Shown: piece by piece, positions 54,650 through 62,676 of the stretch | How positions within the stretch are numbered: position 1 is the first letter of the stretch | Layout of the letters: each line of letters starts with the position of its first letter | Source of the DNA: Lichenicola sp965198655 | Lineage (GTDB): Bacteria; Pseudomonadota; Alphaproteobacteria; Acetobacterales; Acetobacteraceae | DNA: 64,000 nucleotides | NCBI GenBank assembly: GCA_965198655.1 | Contig: OZ240668.1 | Span: 1,798,001-1,862,000, forward strand | Direction of reading: 5' to 3' | Notes under the pieces: generated by a model | Seen by the model: the letters and a program-made list of their open reading frames with translations, nothing else | Database searches by the model: none | What the model was told of the DNA's origin: nothing | Translations under genes and position numbers: made by a program

Positions 54650-55299
54650 GGCGCCTCGGCCGGAGGCTGCTGCTGTCGTCCTGCCTGAGCCTTCCCGCCG
54701 CCGCGCCGGACACCGGCGGCATCGGCTTCACCCAGCGCCCGGGCAACCGGCTGCCCCTGGACCTGCCCCTTGTCGCCTCGGACAGCAGCGCGGCCACGCC
54801 GCTGGGCCGCGTGCTCGACAACAAGCCGACGGTGCTGATCCTCGGCTACTTCGCCTGCCCGATGCTGTGCGGGGTGGTGCGCGACGACGCGCTGCGGGCG
54901 CTGTCGGCGAGCGGCCTGTCGCTGCCGCGCGACTACGGCCTGCTGTTCCTCAGCATCGACCCGACCGAGCGGCCGGCGGACGCGGCGCAGGCGAAGGCGG
55001 CGGACCTGGCGCGCTACGGGCGTCCGGGTGCGGCGGCGGGCTGGCACTACGCCGTCGCGAACGCCGCGACAGTCGAGCGGGTGGAGCAGGGGGTCGGCTA
55101 CAACAGCCGCTATGACGCGGGGTCCAAGCAATTCCTGCATCCGGCCGGGCTGGTGGTGCTGACGCCGGACGGCACCGTGTCCGGCTACCTGCTCGGCGTC
55201 GGATATCAGCCGGGCGCGCTGGTCCAGGCGCTGCGTCAGTCGCGCGCGGGCACGATCGGGCAGCGGGCGCCCTTCATCCTGCTGCTGTGCTTCCACTAG
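54646..55299 (+). CDS. SCO1/SenC-family protein, stopped early by an in-frame TAG
   Basis: The 217-residue product begins with a signal or anchor (RRLGRRLLLSSCLSLPAAA). It has the copper-binding CPMLC motif in GYFACPMLCGVV and a later conserved His in FLHPAGLVVLTPDG, and DYGLLFLSIDP. SCO1 proteins deliver copper to cytochrome oxidase. The reading stops at TAG 55297-55299 right after LLLCFH. The same frame continues with DASTGRYSLTVLKVLRLMAG, a hydrophobic helix and a natural TGA at 55417-55419. The full-length form would thus be 257 residues with a C-terminal membrane anchor. The thioredoxin-like core is complete, so partial function may remain. Confidence 0.85.
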   Translation: MRRLGRRLLLSSCLSLPAAAPDTGGIGFTQRPGNRLPLDLPLVASDSSAATPLGRVLDNKPTVLILGYFACPMLCGVVRDDALRALSASGLSLPRDYGLLFLSIDPTERPADAAQAKAADLARYGRPGAAAGWHYAVANAATVERVEQGVGYNSRYDAGSKQFLHPAGLVVLTPDGTVSGYLLGVGYQPGALVQALRQSRAGTIGQRAPFILLLCFH

Positions 55300-55419
55300 G
55301 ATGCCAGCACCGGACGCTACAGCCTGACGGTGCTGAAGGTGCTGCGGCTGATGGCCGGCCTCACCCTGGTCCTTCTCGCAGCTCTGCTGCTGGCGCTGCG
55401 GTCCCGCCGACCGGCCTGA
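55300..55419 (+). pseudogene. Untranslated 3' part of the SCO1 gene
   Basis: In frame after the premature TAG, these bases encode DASTGRYSLTVLKVLRL and the helix LTLVLLAALLLALRS, then TGA. The stretch 55361-55419 is also the antisense 3' end of the MFS gene, so convergent genes overlap here. Confidence 0.7.
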
Positions 55420-56623
55420 CCCGCTCGACCAGCAGCGACACCGCGAAGATCAGCACCCCGCATAGGGCCAGGCCGGCGCCGACGAAGCCGGCCGAGGACC
55501 AGCCGTAGCCGGCGGTGACCGCGGCGCCGGCCAGGAACACGCCAAGCCCGTTGGCGATGTTGAAGGCGGAATGGTTGAGCGCCGCCGCCAGGGCCTGCGC
55601 GTCCGCCGCCACATCCATCAGCCGCGTCTGCAGCGCCGGCGCCAGCGCCACCCCGGCGCCGATCAGGAACGCGTCGGCGGCGACCGCCCACCCGTGCGGC
55701 AGCGCCGGGACGAACAGCAGCGCCGTCACCCCGTCCCAGACCAGCATCGCCACGATGGTGCGACGCAGCGCCCGGTCGGCGAAGGACGCGCCGACGGTGT
55801 TGCCGAGCGCCATGCCGAGCCCCAGCACCACCAGCACCAGCGGGATCGCCGCCGATGGCACGTGTCCCGCCAGCGCCGGCGTGATGGAGGTGTAGATCGC
55901 GAACAGCCCGCCGAAGCCGACCGCGCCGGTCGCGAGCGCCAGCCAGACCTGCAGCCGCGCCAGCGCACGCAGCTCGGTCAGCGGCGACGCGCCGTGCGCC
56001 GCCGGGATCGCCGGCAGGAACGCCGCCAGCAGCGCCAGGGTGAGCGCCGACAGCGCGCCCACGGTCCAGTATGCCAGGTGCCAGTCGACGAAGCCGCCGC
56101 ACCAGGCCGCCAAGGGTGCTCCGACGATGGTCGACAGGGTCAGGCCGAGCATCACCCGCCCGACCGCCCGCGCCCGCTGCTCGTGGGCGACCATGGACGC
56201 GGCGACCAGGGCGGCCACGCCGAAGAAGGCGCCGTGCGGCAGGCCGCTGAGAAACCGGAACAGCCCGACCGTCCACAGCCGGTGGGAGGACGCGCTGAGG
56301 AGGTTGCCGAGCGCATACAGCGCTATCAGGCCCATCAGCAGGCGGTGCCGCGGCATCTTCGCGCACAGCACGGTGATGAGGGGCGCGCCGACCACGACGC
56401 CCGCCGCATACAGGCTGACCAGCAGGCCGGCCCGCGGCATCGTCACGTGCAGGCTGCCGGCGACCGACGGAAGCAGGCCCATCATCGAGAACTCGCCGGT
56501 GCCGATGGCGAAGGCGCCCGTGGCCAGGGCCAGGATCGCCCAGCCGCGCCCATGCGGCGCGGTCACCGCGACGCGATCGGGAGGACGCAGGCTCGGGGGC
56601 GCGTCCGTCAGGGTCTCGGTCAT
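55361..56623 (-). CDS. MFS transporter (AraJ/sugar-efflux-like)
   Basis: The 420-residue protein has 12 predicted membrane helices. It starts MTETLTDAPPSLRPPDRVAV and has the motif GEFSMMGLLPSVAGSLHVTMPRAGLLVSLYAAGVVVGAP typical of AraJ/YdhP-like drug or arabinose efflux proteins. The loop 2-3 contains LCAKMPRHRLLMG. ATG 56623 is preferred over 56707, which starts inside repeat copy C. The 3' end overlaps the tail of the SCO1 gene in convergent orientation. Confidence 0.9.
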   Translation of the reverse strand: MTETLTDAPPSLRPPDRVAVTAPHGRGWAILALATGAFAIGTGEFSMMGLLPSVAGSLHVTMPRAGLLVSLYAAGVVVGAPLITVLCAKMPRHRLLMGLIALYALGNLLSASSHRLWTVGLFRFLSGLPHGAFFGVAALVAASMVAHEQRARAVGRVMLGLTLSTIVGAPLAAWCGGFVDWHLAYWTVGALSALTLALLAAFLPAIPAAHGASPLTELRALARLQVWLALATGAVGFGGLFAIYTSITPALAGHVPSAAIPLVLVVLGLGMALGNTVGASFADRALRRTIVAMLVWDGVTALLFVPALPHGWAVAADAFLIGAGVALAPALQTRLMDVAADAQALAAALNHSAFNIANGLGVFLAGAAVTAGYGWSSAGFVGAGLALCGVLIFAVSLLVERVRPVGGTAAPAAELREGPG

Positions 56624-56677
56624 GCAGGCGGTGCTCCGGGACGAGGATGACGCGCATCGTGCGTTGCAACATGAGGA

Positions 56678-56795
56678 AAGCCCAGGGGCGTCGCCCCTGG
56701 ACCCCATGAAGGGCGGAGCCCTTCAAACCCGGTTCTTAAAGCAAGGGGTCTGGGGCCTCCGGCCCCAGCGGGTCCAGGGCGGAGCCCCGGCCTTG
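56678..56795 (+). repeat. Dispersed four-hairpin repeat element, copy C
   Basis: Hairpins in order: CCAGGGGC-GTC-GCCCCTGG, GAAGGGC-GGA-GCCCTTC, CTGGGGCC-TCC-GGCCCCAG and the slightly imperfect CCAGGGC-GGA-GCCCCGG. It lies between the creatininase and MFS genes (both minus strand), and its right half encodes the last 20 or so residues and the stop codon of the creatininase-family protein. Confidence 0.9.
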
Positions 56796-57614
56796 CCGGA
56801 CCAGATGGGCAACCAGCGCGGCACCCGCCTCGACCAGGCGGGCGGTGACGGCAGCCCCTGTTTCGACCGAGCACAGGCGCGCATCGCCGGTCACGGCGCT
56901 GTCGCCGACCTCCACCGGCACGCCGATCTCGATCCCGCCAAGCCGCGCGGTGCCGAACCCGACCACGTCCAGGCCGGCGACCTCCCGTGGCGCGGCCGGC
57001 GCCGACGGGACCAGGTCGGGACGGACCAGCTCGGGGAACAGGTGCATCGCCACGCTGGCGAGCGGGTCGGCGCCGTGCCCGGTGGCGCGCTGCGCCCGCT
57101 CCGCGCCCAGCAGCTCCGGCAGCAGCGCAGCCGCCACCTTCCAAAGCGGCAGGCACGGGATCAGCACCCCGCGCGACAGCAGGATCTCCTGGGTCACGTC
57201 GTGGACCGCCTGGGCGTTGCCGCCATGGCCGTTGACCACGATCAGCCGGGACACGTCGTGCCGCAGCAGCCCGTGCAGCATGTCGCGCAGCACCAGGCGC
57301 AGCGTGGTCTGCTCCAGCGCGATGCCGCCGACCCGGCTGCCGAAGAAGTCGCGGCCGCCGAACGGCAGCACCGGCGCCACCAGCGTGTCGTGGCCGGCCT
57401 TCGTCGCCGCGTCCGCGATGAGCTCCGAGATCCGCTCGGCGAGGAGGTAGTCGCCCATCGGCGCATGCGATCCCTGGTCCTCCAGGCTGCCGAGCGGCAG
57501 CAGCACGCTGGCACCGGCAACGAGCCGGTCCCGGGCCTCGGCGCTGGTGAGCGTGCCGAGGCGGTTCTTCGCGGCGCCGCGGATGATGTCGGCCATGGCG
57601 GGGCTCCTGGACAT
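56736..57614 (-). CDS. Creatininase-family amidohydrolase with repeat-derived C-terminus
   Basis: The product has 292 residues. Metal-binding motifs are LPLGSLEDQGSHAPMGDY (Glu, His, Asp) and IVVNGHGGNAQAV, diagnostic of creatininases and their relatives such as mycofactocin or riboflavin-pathway amidases. The substrate here is unknown. ATG 57596 (MADIIRG) is an alternative start. The final residues GRGSALDPLGPEAPDPLL and the TAA come from repeat copy C, so the native C-terminus has probably been replaced or extended by the element. Confidence 0.87.
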   Translation of the reverse strand: MSRSPAMADIIRGAAKNRLGTLTSAEARDRLVAGASVLLPLGSLEDQGSHAPMGDYLLAERISELIADAATKAGHDTLVAPVLPFGGRDFFGSRVGGIALEQTTLRLVLRDMLHGLLRHDVSRLIVVNGHGGNAQAVHDVTQEILLSRGVLIPCLPLWKVAAALLPELLGAERAQRATGHGADPLASVAMHLFPELVRPDLVPSAPAAPREVAGLDVVGFGTARLGGIEIGVPVEVGDSAVTGDARLCSVETGAAVTARLVEAGAALVAHLVRQGRGSALDPLGPEAPDPLL

Positions 57615-57662
57615 GTTCGCGGCGCCGGGATACCGGCACGGCTTCGAAAACGGGGACCATGG

Positions 57663-58064
57663 ATGGGCAGGATCAGGATCGTGCTGCCGGCGTTGATGTG
57701 CTGCCTGGTTCTTTGCCGCGTCCCGGTGCCGGAGAGCGCCGCGGCCGCGGTGGGTGCTGGCTGGGGTGCGGCGCAGTGCGGACGCGAGCCGGCAGCGCCC
57801 GCGGTCGATACCACCACGATCGACCGCTACAACGCCAGCATCGACCGGGTTGCCGCCTACGAGCGCGCGGCGCGGAGCTACAACGCCTGCGTGGCGAGAA
57901 CGGCGACGACGGAGCAGACCGCGATCAGCAACGAGGCGCGCACCCGGATCGACGCCATTCAGGCCGTCAGCGCCGGGGTGCAGAAGCGGATCGCCGCCAA
58001 CTTCGGCGCGCTGACCGCCGCGCTGCGGGCAGGGGCGTCCAGGCTGCAGCCGCCGAAGCGCTAG
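57663..58064 (+). CDS. Small exported hypothetical protein
   Basis: The 133-residue product starts MGRIRIVLPALMCCLVLCRV. It has a signal peptide ending ESAAAA and a mature part rich in Ala, Arg and Thr predicted as helices (TIDRYNASIDRVAAYERAARSYNACVARTATT). Two Cys residues in the mature part may pair. ATG 57659, four bases earlier, is in another frame. No family was recognised. It is divergent from the creatininase gene by 48 bases and is followed by repeat copy D. Confidence 0.7.
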   Translation: MGRIRIVLPALMCCLVLCRVPVPESAAAAVGAGWGAAQCGREPAAPAVDTTTIDRYNASIDRVAAYERAARSYNACVARTATTEQTAISNEARTRIDAIQAVSAGVQKRIAANFGALTAALRAGASRLQPPKR

Positions 58065-58074
58065 CCTGCGTAGG

Positions 58075-58211
58075 GAAGGCCAGGGCTCTGCCCACCGATC
58101 TGCTTCGCAGCTCGGTCCGCTGGGGCCTCGGCCCCAGCCCCCATTACTTTAAGAATCTGGTTTGAAGGGCTGTGCCCTTCATGGGGTCCAGGGGCAAAGC
58201 CCCTGGCCTTC
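58075..58211 (-). repeat. Dispersed four-hairpin repeat element, copy D
   Basis: Same orientation as copy B. The first hairpin is broken and replaced by CACCGATCTGCTTCGCAGC sequence, with its own small CTGC-TTC-GCAG stem. The other three are clear: CTGGGGCC-TC-GGCCCCAG, GAAGGGC-TGT-GCCCTTC and CCAGGGGC-AAA-GCCCCTGG. It sits between two convergent genes, where it could also act as a bidirectional terminator. Confidence 0.87.
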
Positions 58212-58216
58212 CAACC

Positions 58217-58609
58217 CTACTGCAGGCTGACCGGCCAGCGCGCGAGCCGCGCCTGGTTCTGCTCGGCAGTCAGGTCGTGCGGCCCCTGCGCCACCTGCAT
58301 CGGCAGGCCCGGGATCTGCTCCGGATGGGCCCAGCAATCGACCCCGGCCAGGCTGCGCGTGCAGTACGGCTGCGGCGGCACCGGAGGATCGACCGGGCGG
58401 CAATAGCTCTGCCCCTGGTCCAGCCGCACCACCGAGCAGTCGCGCCCGGTGACGGCCGAGTATACCATGTCCGGCACCGAGCGGTGGAAGATGGCGATGT
58501 CCGCGCCCACCCCGGCGGTGAGCGGGATCACGGTCGCCGGAACGCAGCCGCCGAGCCAGGTCAGCAGGAAGGCGCAGAACAGCGGGATCAGCAGCAGCGC
58601 GTTGTTCAT
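58217..58609 (-). CDS. Small predicted lipoprotein
   Basis: The 130-residue product starts MNNALLLIPLFCAFLLTWLGG. The lipobox LGGC at about residues 19-22 predicts outer- or inner-membrane lipidation. The mature part contains ADIAIFHRSVPDMVYSAVTGRDCSVVRLDQG and several Cys (DCSVV, YCRPV, YCTRS, DCWAHP), four of which could form two disulfides. It resembles small alphaproteobacterial lipoproteins of unknown role. A long upstream open frame to 59347 is antisense to the next gene and not credible. Confidence 0.78.
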   Translation of the reverse strand: MNNALLLIPLFCAFLLTWLGGCVPATVIPLTAGVGADIAIFHRSVPDMVYSAVTGRDCSVVRLDQGQSYCRPVDPPVPPQPYCTRSLAGVDCWAHPEQIPGLPMQVAQGPHDLTAEQNQARLARWPVSLQ

Positions 58610-58768
58610 GACGCCATCCTGCGCGCCAATGATGAACCGATCCTGAACGACCCGCTTCCGTCGGCCGGGGCAGGTCACGGTTTGCCGGCGGCAGGCGCCG
58701 CCGCTATGGTCCGCCGCCGGCACGCGGCCGGGTCCGCCGGCGCGCGGCGTGGAGATCGGACGAGAACC

Positions 58769-59467
58769 GTGGTCGACGACATCTTCAGCGAGATCGACGA
58801 GGATCTTCGCAGCGAGCGCACGCGCGCCCGGACGCGTCGGCTGGCGGTCGCGGGCCTGGTGGTGCTGGTCGTGGCCGGGCTGGCGATCGGCCTGTGGCAA
58901 TACCTGCACTACCGGCAGCAGCAGCGTGCGGCCTCGGTCGCCGGGGCCTACTTCGCGGCGCAGAAGGACGCCGACACCGCGCCGCTCGCCGCGGCCGGTC
59001 CCGACGCCCCCCTGACGCCGGAGCAGGTCCGCGCCAAGGCCGAGTTCGCGGCGGTGGCCGCCCGGGCGCCGGAAGGCTTCGCCACCTTGTCCCGTCTGCG
59101 CCTGGCGGCGCTCGACTGGAAGGACGACCGTCCCGCTGCAATCGGGCTGTGGGACCGGGTCGCACGGGACCGCGGCGCCGATCCCGACCTGCGCGGCCTG
59201 GCCACGCTGCTCTGGGTGCAGCACCAGGCCGACGACGTCGATCCCGGCCTGCTCAAGGCACGCCTGCGCGACATCCTCGTACCCGCGAGCCCGTGGCACC
59301 TGCTGGCGCTGGAAACCGACGCGCTGATCGACCTGCGCCTCGGCCACGTCGTCGACGCGCGCGCCAAGCTGACCCGGCTCGCCGAGGACGGCTCGGCGTC
59401 GGAGAGCGAGCGCGCCCGGGCCAGCGGGGTTCTCGACACGATCGACAGCGCGAAGACCGGCGGATGA
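58769..59467 (+). CDS. YfgM-like tetratricopeptide membrane protein
   Basis: The product has 232 residues starting at GTG 58769 (DDIFSEIDEDLRSERTRART). One membrane helix (AVAGLVVLVVAGLAIGLWQYL, about residues 28-48) is followed by a periplasmic helical domain of TPR_21 type (AAGAYFAAQKDAD-like segment, PEGFATLSRLRLAALDWKDDRPAAIGLWDRVARD). This gene type precedes bamB and der in many proteobacteria and links the SecYEG translocon with periplasmic chaperones. Its stop overlaps the start of bamB (ATGA). Confidence 0.87.
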   Translation: MVDDIFSEIDEDLRSERTRARTRRLAVAGLVVLVVAGLAIGLWQYLHYRQQQRAASVAGAYFAAQKDADTAPLAAAGPDAPLTPEQVRAKAEFAAVAARAPEGFATLSRLRLAALDWKDDRPAAIGLWDRVARDRGADPDLRGLATLLWVQHQADDVDPGLLKARLRDILVPASPWHLLALETDALIDLRLGHVVDARAKLTRLAEDGSASESERARASGVLDTIDSAKTGG

Positions 59468-60846
59468 TGCGACGCGACCAACCCCTCTTCGGCGACGGTT
59501 CTTCGAGCGCCCGGCCGTTGCGGCTCGGCCGGCGCGGGGTGCTGCTGGGCGGCCTCGGCGCGCTGTCGCTGCCGCTGGCCGGCTGCGGCATCTTCGACGA
59601 CGACAAGAAGCCGGTTCTGGCCGGCCGTCGCGAGGACGTGCTGAGCATCGGTGCCGGGCTCACCGTGGACCAGACCGACACCACCCCGATCGGCCTGCCC
59701 GAGGCGATCATCGAGACCGACTGGCAGCAGCCTGGGCGGGTGCCGAGCCACGAGTCGATCAACGCCCGCATCGGCGGCACCAGGCGGATCTGGAGCACAC
59801 GCCTTGGCACCGGCAGCGGCGACCGCGGCGTGCTGGCGGCCGAGCCGGTGGTGGCGGACGGGCGCGTCTATGCCATGGACGCCGACGGCGTGGTCGGCGC
59901 GTTCGACCTCGCCGGCGGCGGCCGCCTCTGGCGCACCGACATCAGGCCGAAGAAGAGCCGCTCCTCCAACGTCGGCGGCGGCCTGACCTTCGCCGACGGC
60001 ACCATCTACGTGGTGGACGGGGTGGCGGAGTCGCTGGCGCTCGACGCGTCGAACGGCAGGATCCGGTGGCGCACCAATGTCGGCACCCCGGGCCGGTCGG
60101 CGCCGACCGTGTCGGGTGGACGCATGTTCTTCGGCACCATCGACGAGAAGCTGTTCGCGCTCGACGCCGCGACCGGCAGGCAGGCCTGGGTGTACCAGGC
60201 GAGTGCCTCGGAGACCATCGTGTTCGGCCAGCCGGCACCGGCGGTGGTGGGCGGCACGGTGCTGGCCGGCTTCGGCTCCGGCGACATCGCCGCCATACGC
60301 GCCGAGACCGGCGAGCTGCTGTGGAGCGACACGCTGGGCTCCACCGGCGGCCGCAACTCGATCCTGGACTTCTCCTCCGTGCACGGGCTGCCGGTGATCT
60401 CCGACGGCACCGCCTACGTGATCAGCGTCGGCCAGGTGCTGACCGCGATTGACCTGCGCTCCGGCCGCCGGCTGTGGGAGCGCACGGTCGCCGGCAAGGA
60501 CGGGCTGGTGGTGGTGGGCCAGTGGCTGTTCCTGCTGAGCCAGGACCAGCAGCTTGCCTGCCTCGACAAGACCAACGGCCACGTGCGCTGGGTCACCACC
60601 CTGCCGCGGTTCCGCCGCCCGAAGCCGGGCAAGGGCCCGATCGAGTGGAGCGGCCCGCTGCTGGCGAACGGCCAGCTGCTGTGCGTCAGCGACTTCCCCA
60701 AGCAGGGCATGATCACGGTGGATGCCCTGACGGGCCGCCTCGGCGATACCGTCAAGGTCGGCAGCCTGATCGCCATGACGCCGATCGCCGCCAGCGGCCA
60801 CATGCTGGCGATCAGCGAGGACGGCATGCTGTCCGCCTATGGATGA
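59464..60846 (+). CDS. bamB: BamB-like PQQ-repeat beta-propeller lipoprotein
   Basis: BamB is the propeller lipoprotein of the outer-membrane protein assembly machine. The 460-residue protein begins with an Arg-rich leader and a lipobox region GALSLPLAGCGIFDDD (LAGC). Repeated PQQ-type blades follow (VYAMDADGVVGAFDLAGG, IYVVDGVAESLALDASNGRI, LFALDAATGRQAWVYQ, LTAIDLRSGRRLWERTVAG, QLACLDKTNGHVRWVT). ATG 59464 overlaps the preceding stop, and ATG 59467 is equally possible. The order yfgM-bamB-der is conserved in proteobacteria. Confidence 0.92.
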   Translation: MMRRDQPLFGDGSSSARPLRLGRRGVLLGGLGALSLPLAGCGIFDDDKKPVLAGRREDVLSIGAGLTVDQTDTTPIGLPEAIIETDWQQPGRVPSHESINARIGGTRRIWSTRLGTGSGDRGVLAAEPVVADGRVYAMDADGVVGAFDLAGGGRLWRTDIRPKKSRSSNVGGGLTFADGTIYVVDGVAESLALDASNGRIRWRTNVGTPGRSAPTVSGGRMFFGTIDEKLFALDAATGRQAWVYQASASETIVFGQPAPAVVGGTVLAGFGSGDIAAIRAETGELLWSDTLGSTGGRNSILDFSSVHGLPVISDGTAYVISVGQVLTAIDLRSGRRLWERTVAGKDGLVVVGQWLFLLSQDQQLACLDKTNGHVRWVTTLPRFRRPKPGKGPIEWSGPLLANGQLLCVSDFPKQGMITVDALTGRLGDTVKVGSLIAMTPIAASGHMLAISEDGMLSAYG

Positions 60847-60870
60847 GCCTGGCTCCCGCGGCGGGCCACG

Positions 60871-62319
60871 GTGAGGCGCGGCAGCCGCTCGGCGCCTCCG
60901 TCGTCCGACACCACGCCGTTCCGGCTCCTGCCGGTGGTGGTGATCGCCGGGCGGCCGAACGTCGGCAAGTCGACCCTGTTCAACCGGCTGTCCGGCCGTC
61001 GCAGCGCCATCGTGTCCGACACGCCGGGCGTGACCCGCGACCGCAAGGACGCCGAGGCCCTGCTGCGCGGCCGTCGCGTGCGCCTGATCGACACGGCCGG
61101 GCTGGAGGAAGCGGCACCGGATAGCCTCTACGGCCGGATGCGTGCCTCATCCGAGCATGCCGTCGCGGAAGCCGACCTGGTGCTGTTCTGCATCGACGCG
61201 CGCGCCGGCATCACGCCGGCGGACGCGCATTTCGGCGCCTGGCTGCGTCGGCAGGGCCGTCCGGTGCTGTTGGTCGCCAACAAGGCGGAAGGCCGCGCCG
61301 GCACCGCGGCGGCGTTCGACGCCTACAGCCTCGGGCTCGGCAGCCCGCTGGCGGTGTCGGCCGAGCACGGCGAGGGGCTGGCCGACCTGATGAGCGAGAT
61401 CGTCGAGCGCCTGCCGCCGGAGCAGGCCGAGCCGGTTGCGGATGCCGACGAGCCGGTTGCGGAGGAGCCCGTCGAGGACGGAGAGATCGTGCTGCCGCCG
61501 CGTCCGCCGGGGCCGCTGCGTTTGGCGATCGTCGGGCGTCCGAACGCCGGCAAGTCGACGCTGCTCAACCGCCTGCTGGGCGAGGAGCGGATGATCACCG
61601 GGCCGGAGCCGGGCCTGACCCGCGATGCGGTGTCGGTGCGGTTCGCCGACTCGCACGGGCCGATCGAGCTGGTCGACACCGCCGGCCTGCGCCGCAAGGC
61701 GCGGATCGAGGCGGAGCTGGAGAAGATGTCGGTCTCGGCCTCGCTGGAAGCGCTGAAGATGGCCGAGATCGTGGTGCTGACGATCGACGCCCAGCTCGGC
61801 GTGCACGACCAGGACCTGCAGATCGCCCGGCTGATCGAGCGCGAGGGACGCGGCTGCGTGCTGGCGTTGAACAAGTGGGACGCGGTCGAGGACCGGATCG
61901 CCACACGGCAGGCGATCTCCGACCGGATCGAGTTCTCGCTGTCGCAGATGCGCGGCATCCCGGTGGTCTCGTTCTCCGCGCTGACCGGGGCCGGAATACA
62001 GAAGCTGCTGCCCGCGGTCCGGGCGGCGCACGAGGTGTGGAACCACCGGGTCCCGACCGGCGCGCTGAACCGCTGGTTCGAGGGGGCGCTGGAGCGGCAC
62101 GCGCCGCCCCTGGTCGAGGGGCGCCGGCTGAAGCTGCGCTACATGACCCAGGCCAAGGCGCGCCCGCCGACCTTCATCCTGTTCGGCACACGCGCCGAGC
62201 TGCTGCCGGAGGACTACCAGCGCTACCTGGTCAACGGGCTGCGGGAAACCTTCAACATGCCCGGCACACCGATCCGGCTGCTGCTGCGCGGGACCAGGAA
62301 CCCCTTCGCGGAAGGCTGA
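60871..62319 (+). CDS. der: Ribosome biogenesis GTPase Der (EngA)
   Basis: Der is a double-GTPase needed for 50S subunit assembly. The 482-residue protein has two G domains, each with a P-loop (GRPNVGKST near residue 28 and GRPNAGKST near residue 220). G3 motifs are DTAGLEE and DTAGLRRKA; the first G4 is the variant NKAEG and the second is NKWD. The C-terminal KH-like domain includes RRLKLRYMTQAKARPPTF. GTG 60871 is used; a later GTG just before the first P-loop is possible. It follows bamB by 24 bases. Confidence 0.94.
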   Translation: MRRGSRSAPPSSDTTPFRLLPVVVIAGRPNVGKSTLFNRLSGRRSAIVSDTPGVTRDRKDAEALLRGRRVRLIDTAGLEEAAPDSLYGRMRASSEHAVAEADLVLFCIDARAGITPADAHFGAWLRRQGRPVLLVANKAEGRAGTAAAFDAYSLGLGSPLAVSAEHGEGLADLMSEIVERLPPEQAEPVADADEPVAEEPVEDGEIVLPPRPPGPLRLAIVGRPNAGKSTLLNRLLGEERMITGPEPGLTRDAVSVRFADSHGPIELVDTAGLRRKARIEAELEKMSVSASLEALKMAEIVVLTIDAQLGVHDQDLQIARLIEREGRGCVLALNKWDAVEDRIATRQAISDRIEFSLSQMRGIPVVSFSALTGAGIQKLLPAVRAAHEVWNHRVPTGALNRWFEGALERHAPPLVEGRRLKLRYMTQAKARPPTFILFGTRAELLPEDYQRYLVNGLRETFNMPGTPIRLLLRGTRNPFAEG

Positions 62320-62394
62320 CCAGCGCCGGCCCCGGTGTTGCCGGGACCGTCGTCACCGCGTCCGCGAGTCGCCTGGCCCCGGCAGGATCGTCGT

Positions 62395-62574
62395 CTACTC
62401 CGGATGGGAGACCGTCGGCTGGTCGGACTGGGCGTCCGGCGCCGCGTCCGACGGCTCCGCCTCCCCGCCGCCGGCGCGGGCGGCCTGCTTCTCGCGCGCC
62501 TTGGCTTCCTTCTTCGCCGCCTTGGCGCGGTCGCGCTCGGCCTTCTGGAAGTTGTAGTTCACCTTGTAGGCCAT
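62395..62574 (-). CDS. Small Lys/Ala-rich conserved-type hypothetical protein
   Basis: The 59-residue product starts MAYKVNYNFQKAERDRAKAA and continues as a highly charged helix (KKEAKAREKQAARAGGG) with an acidic, disordered tail ending TVSHPE. The start is preceded by AGGAACATC on the minus strand. Composition and codon use look real, and the compact MAYKVNYNFQKAERxR start resembles a small family in Rhodospirillales, from memory. It may bind nucleic acid or ribosomes; the function is unknown. It sits between der and kup as a single minus-strand gene. Confidence 0.75.
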   Translation of the reverse strand: MAYKVNYNFQKAERDRAKAAKKEAKAREKQAARAGGGEAEPSDAAPDAQSDQPTVSHPE

Positions 62575-62676
62575 GATGTTCCTTTCTCGTCTGCCGACGA
62601 TCGTCTGGCGGACAAACTACCCCAGCATCCGGTCCCCGTCAGCCCTCGGGTCAGCCAGTGGCTCGGGCCTGGCGGG

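Noticed and set aside
20584..58211. CRISPR array interpretation of the repeated sequences
   Set aside because: Copies are far apart, in both orientations and differ in sequence, with no regular spacers and no cas genes.
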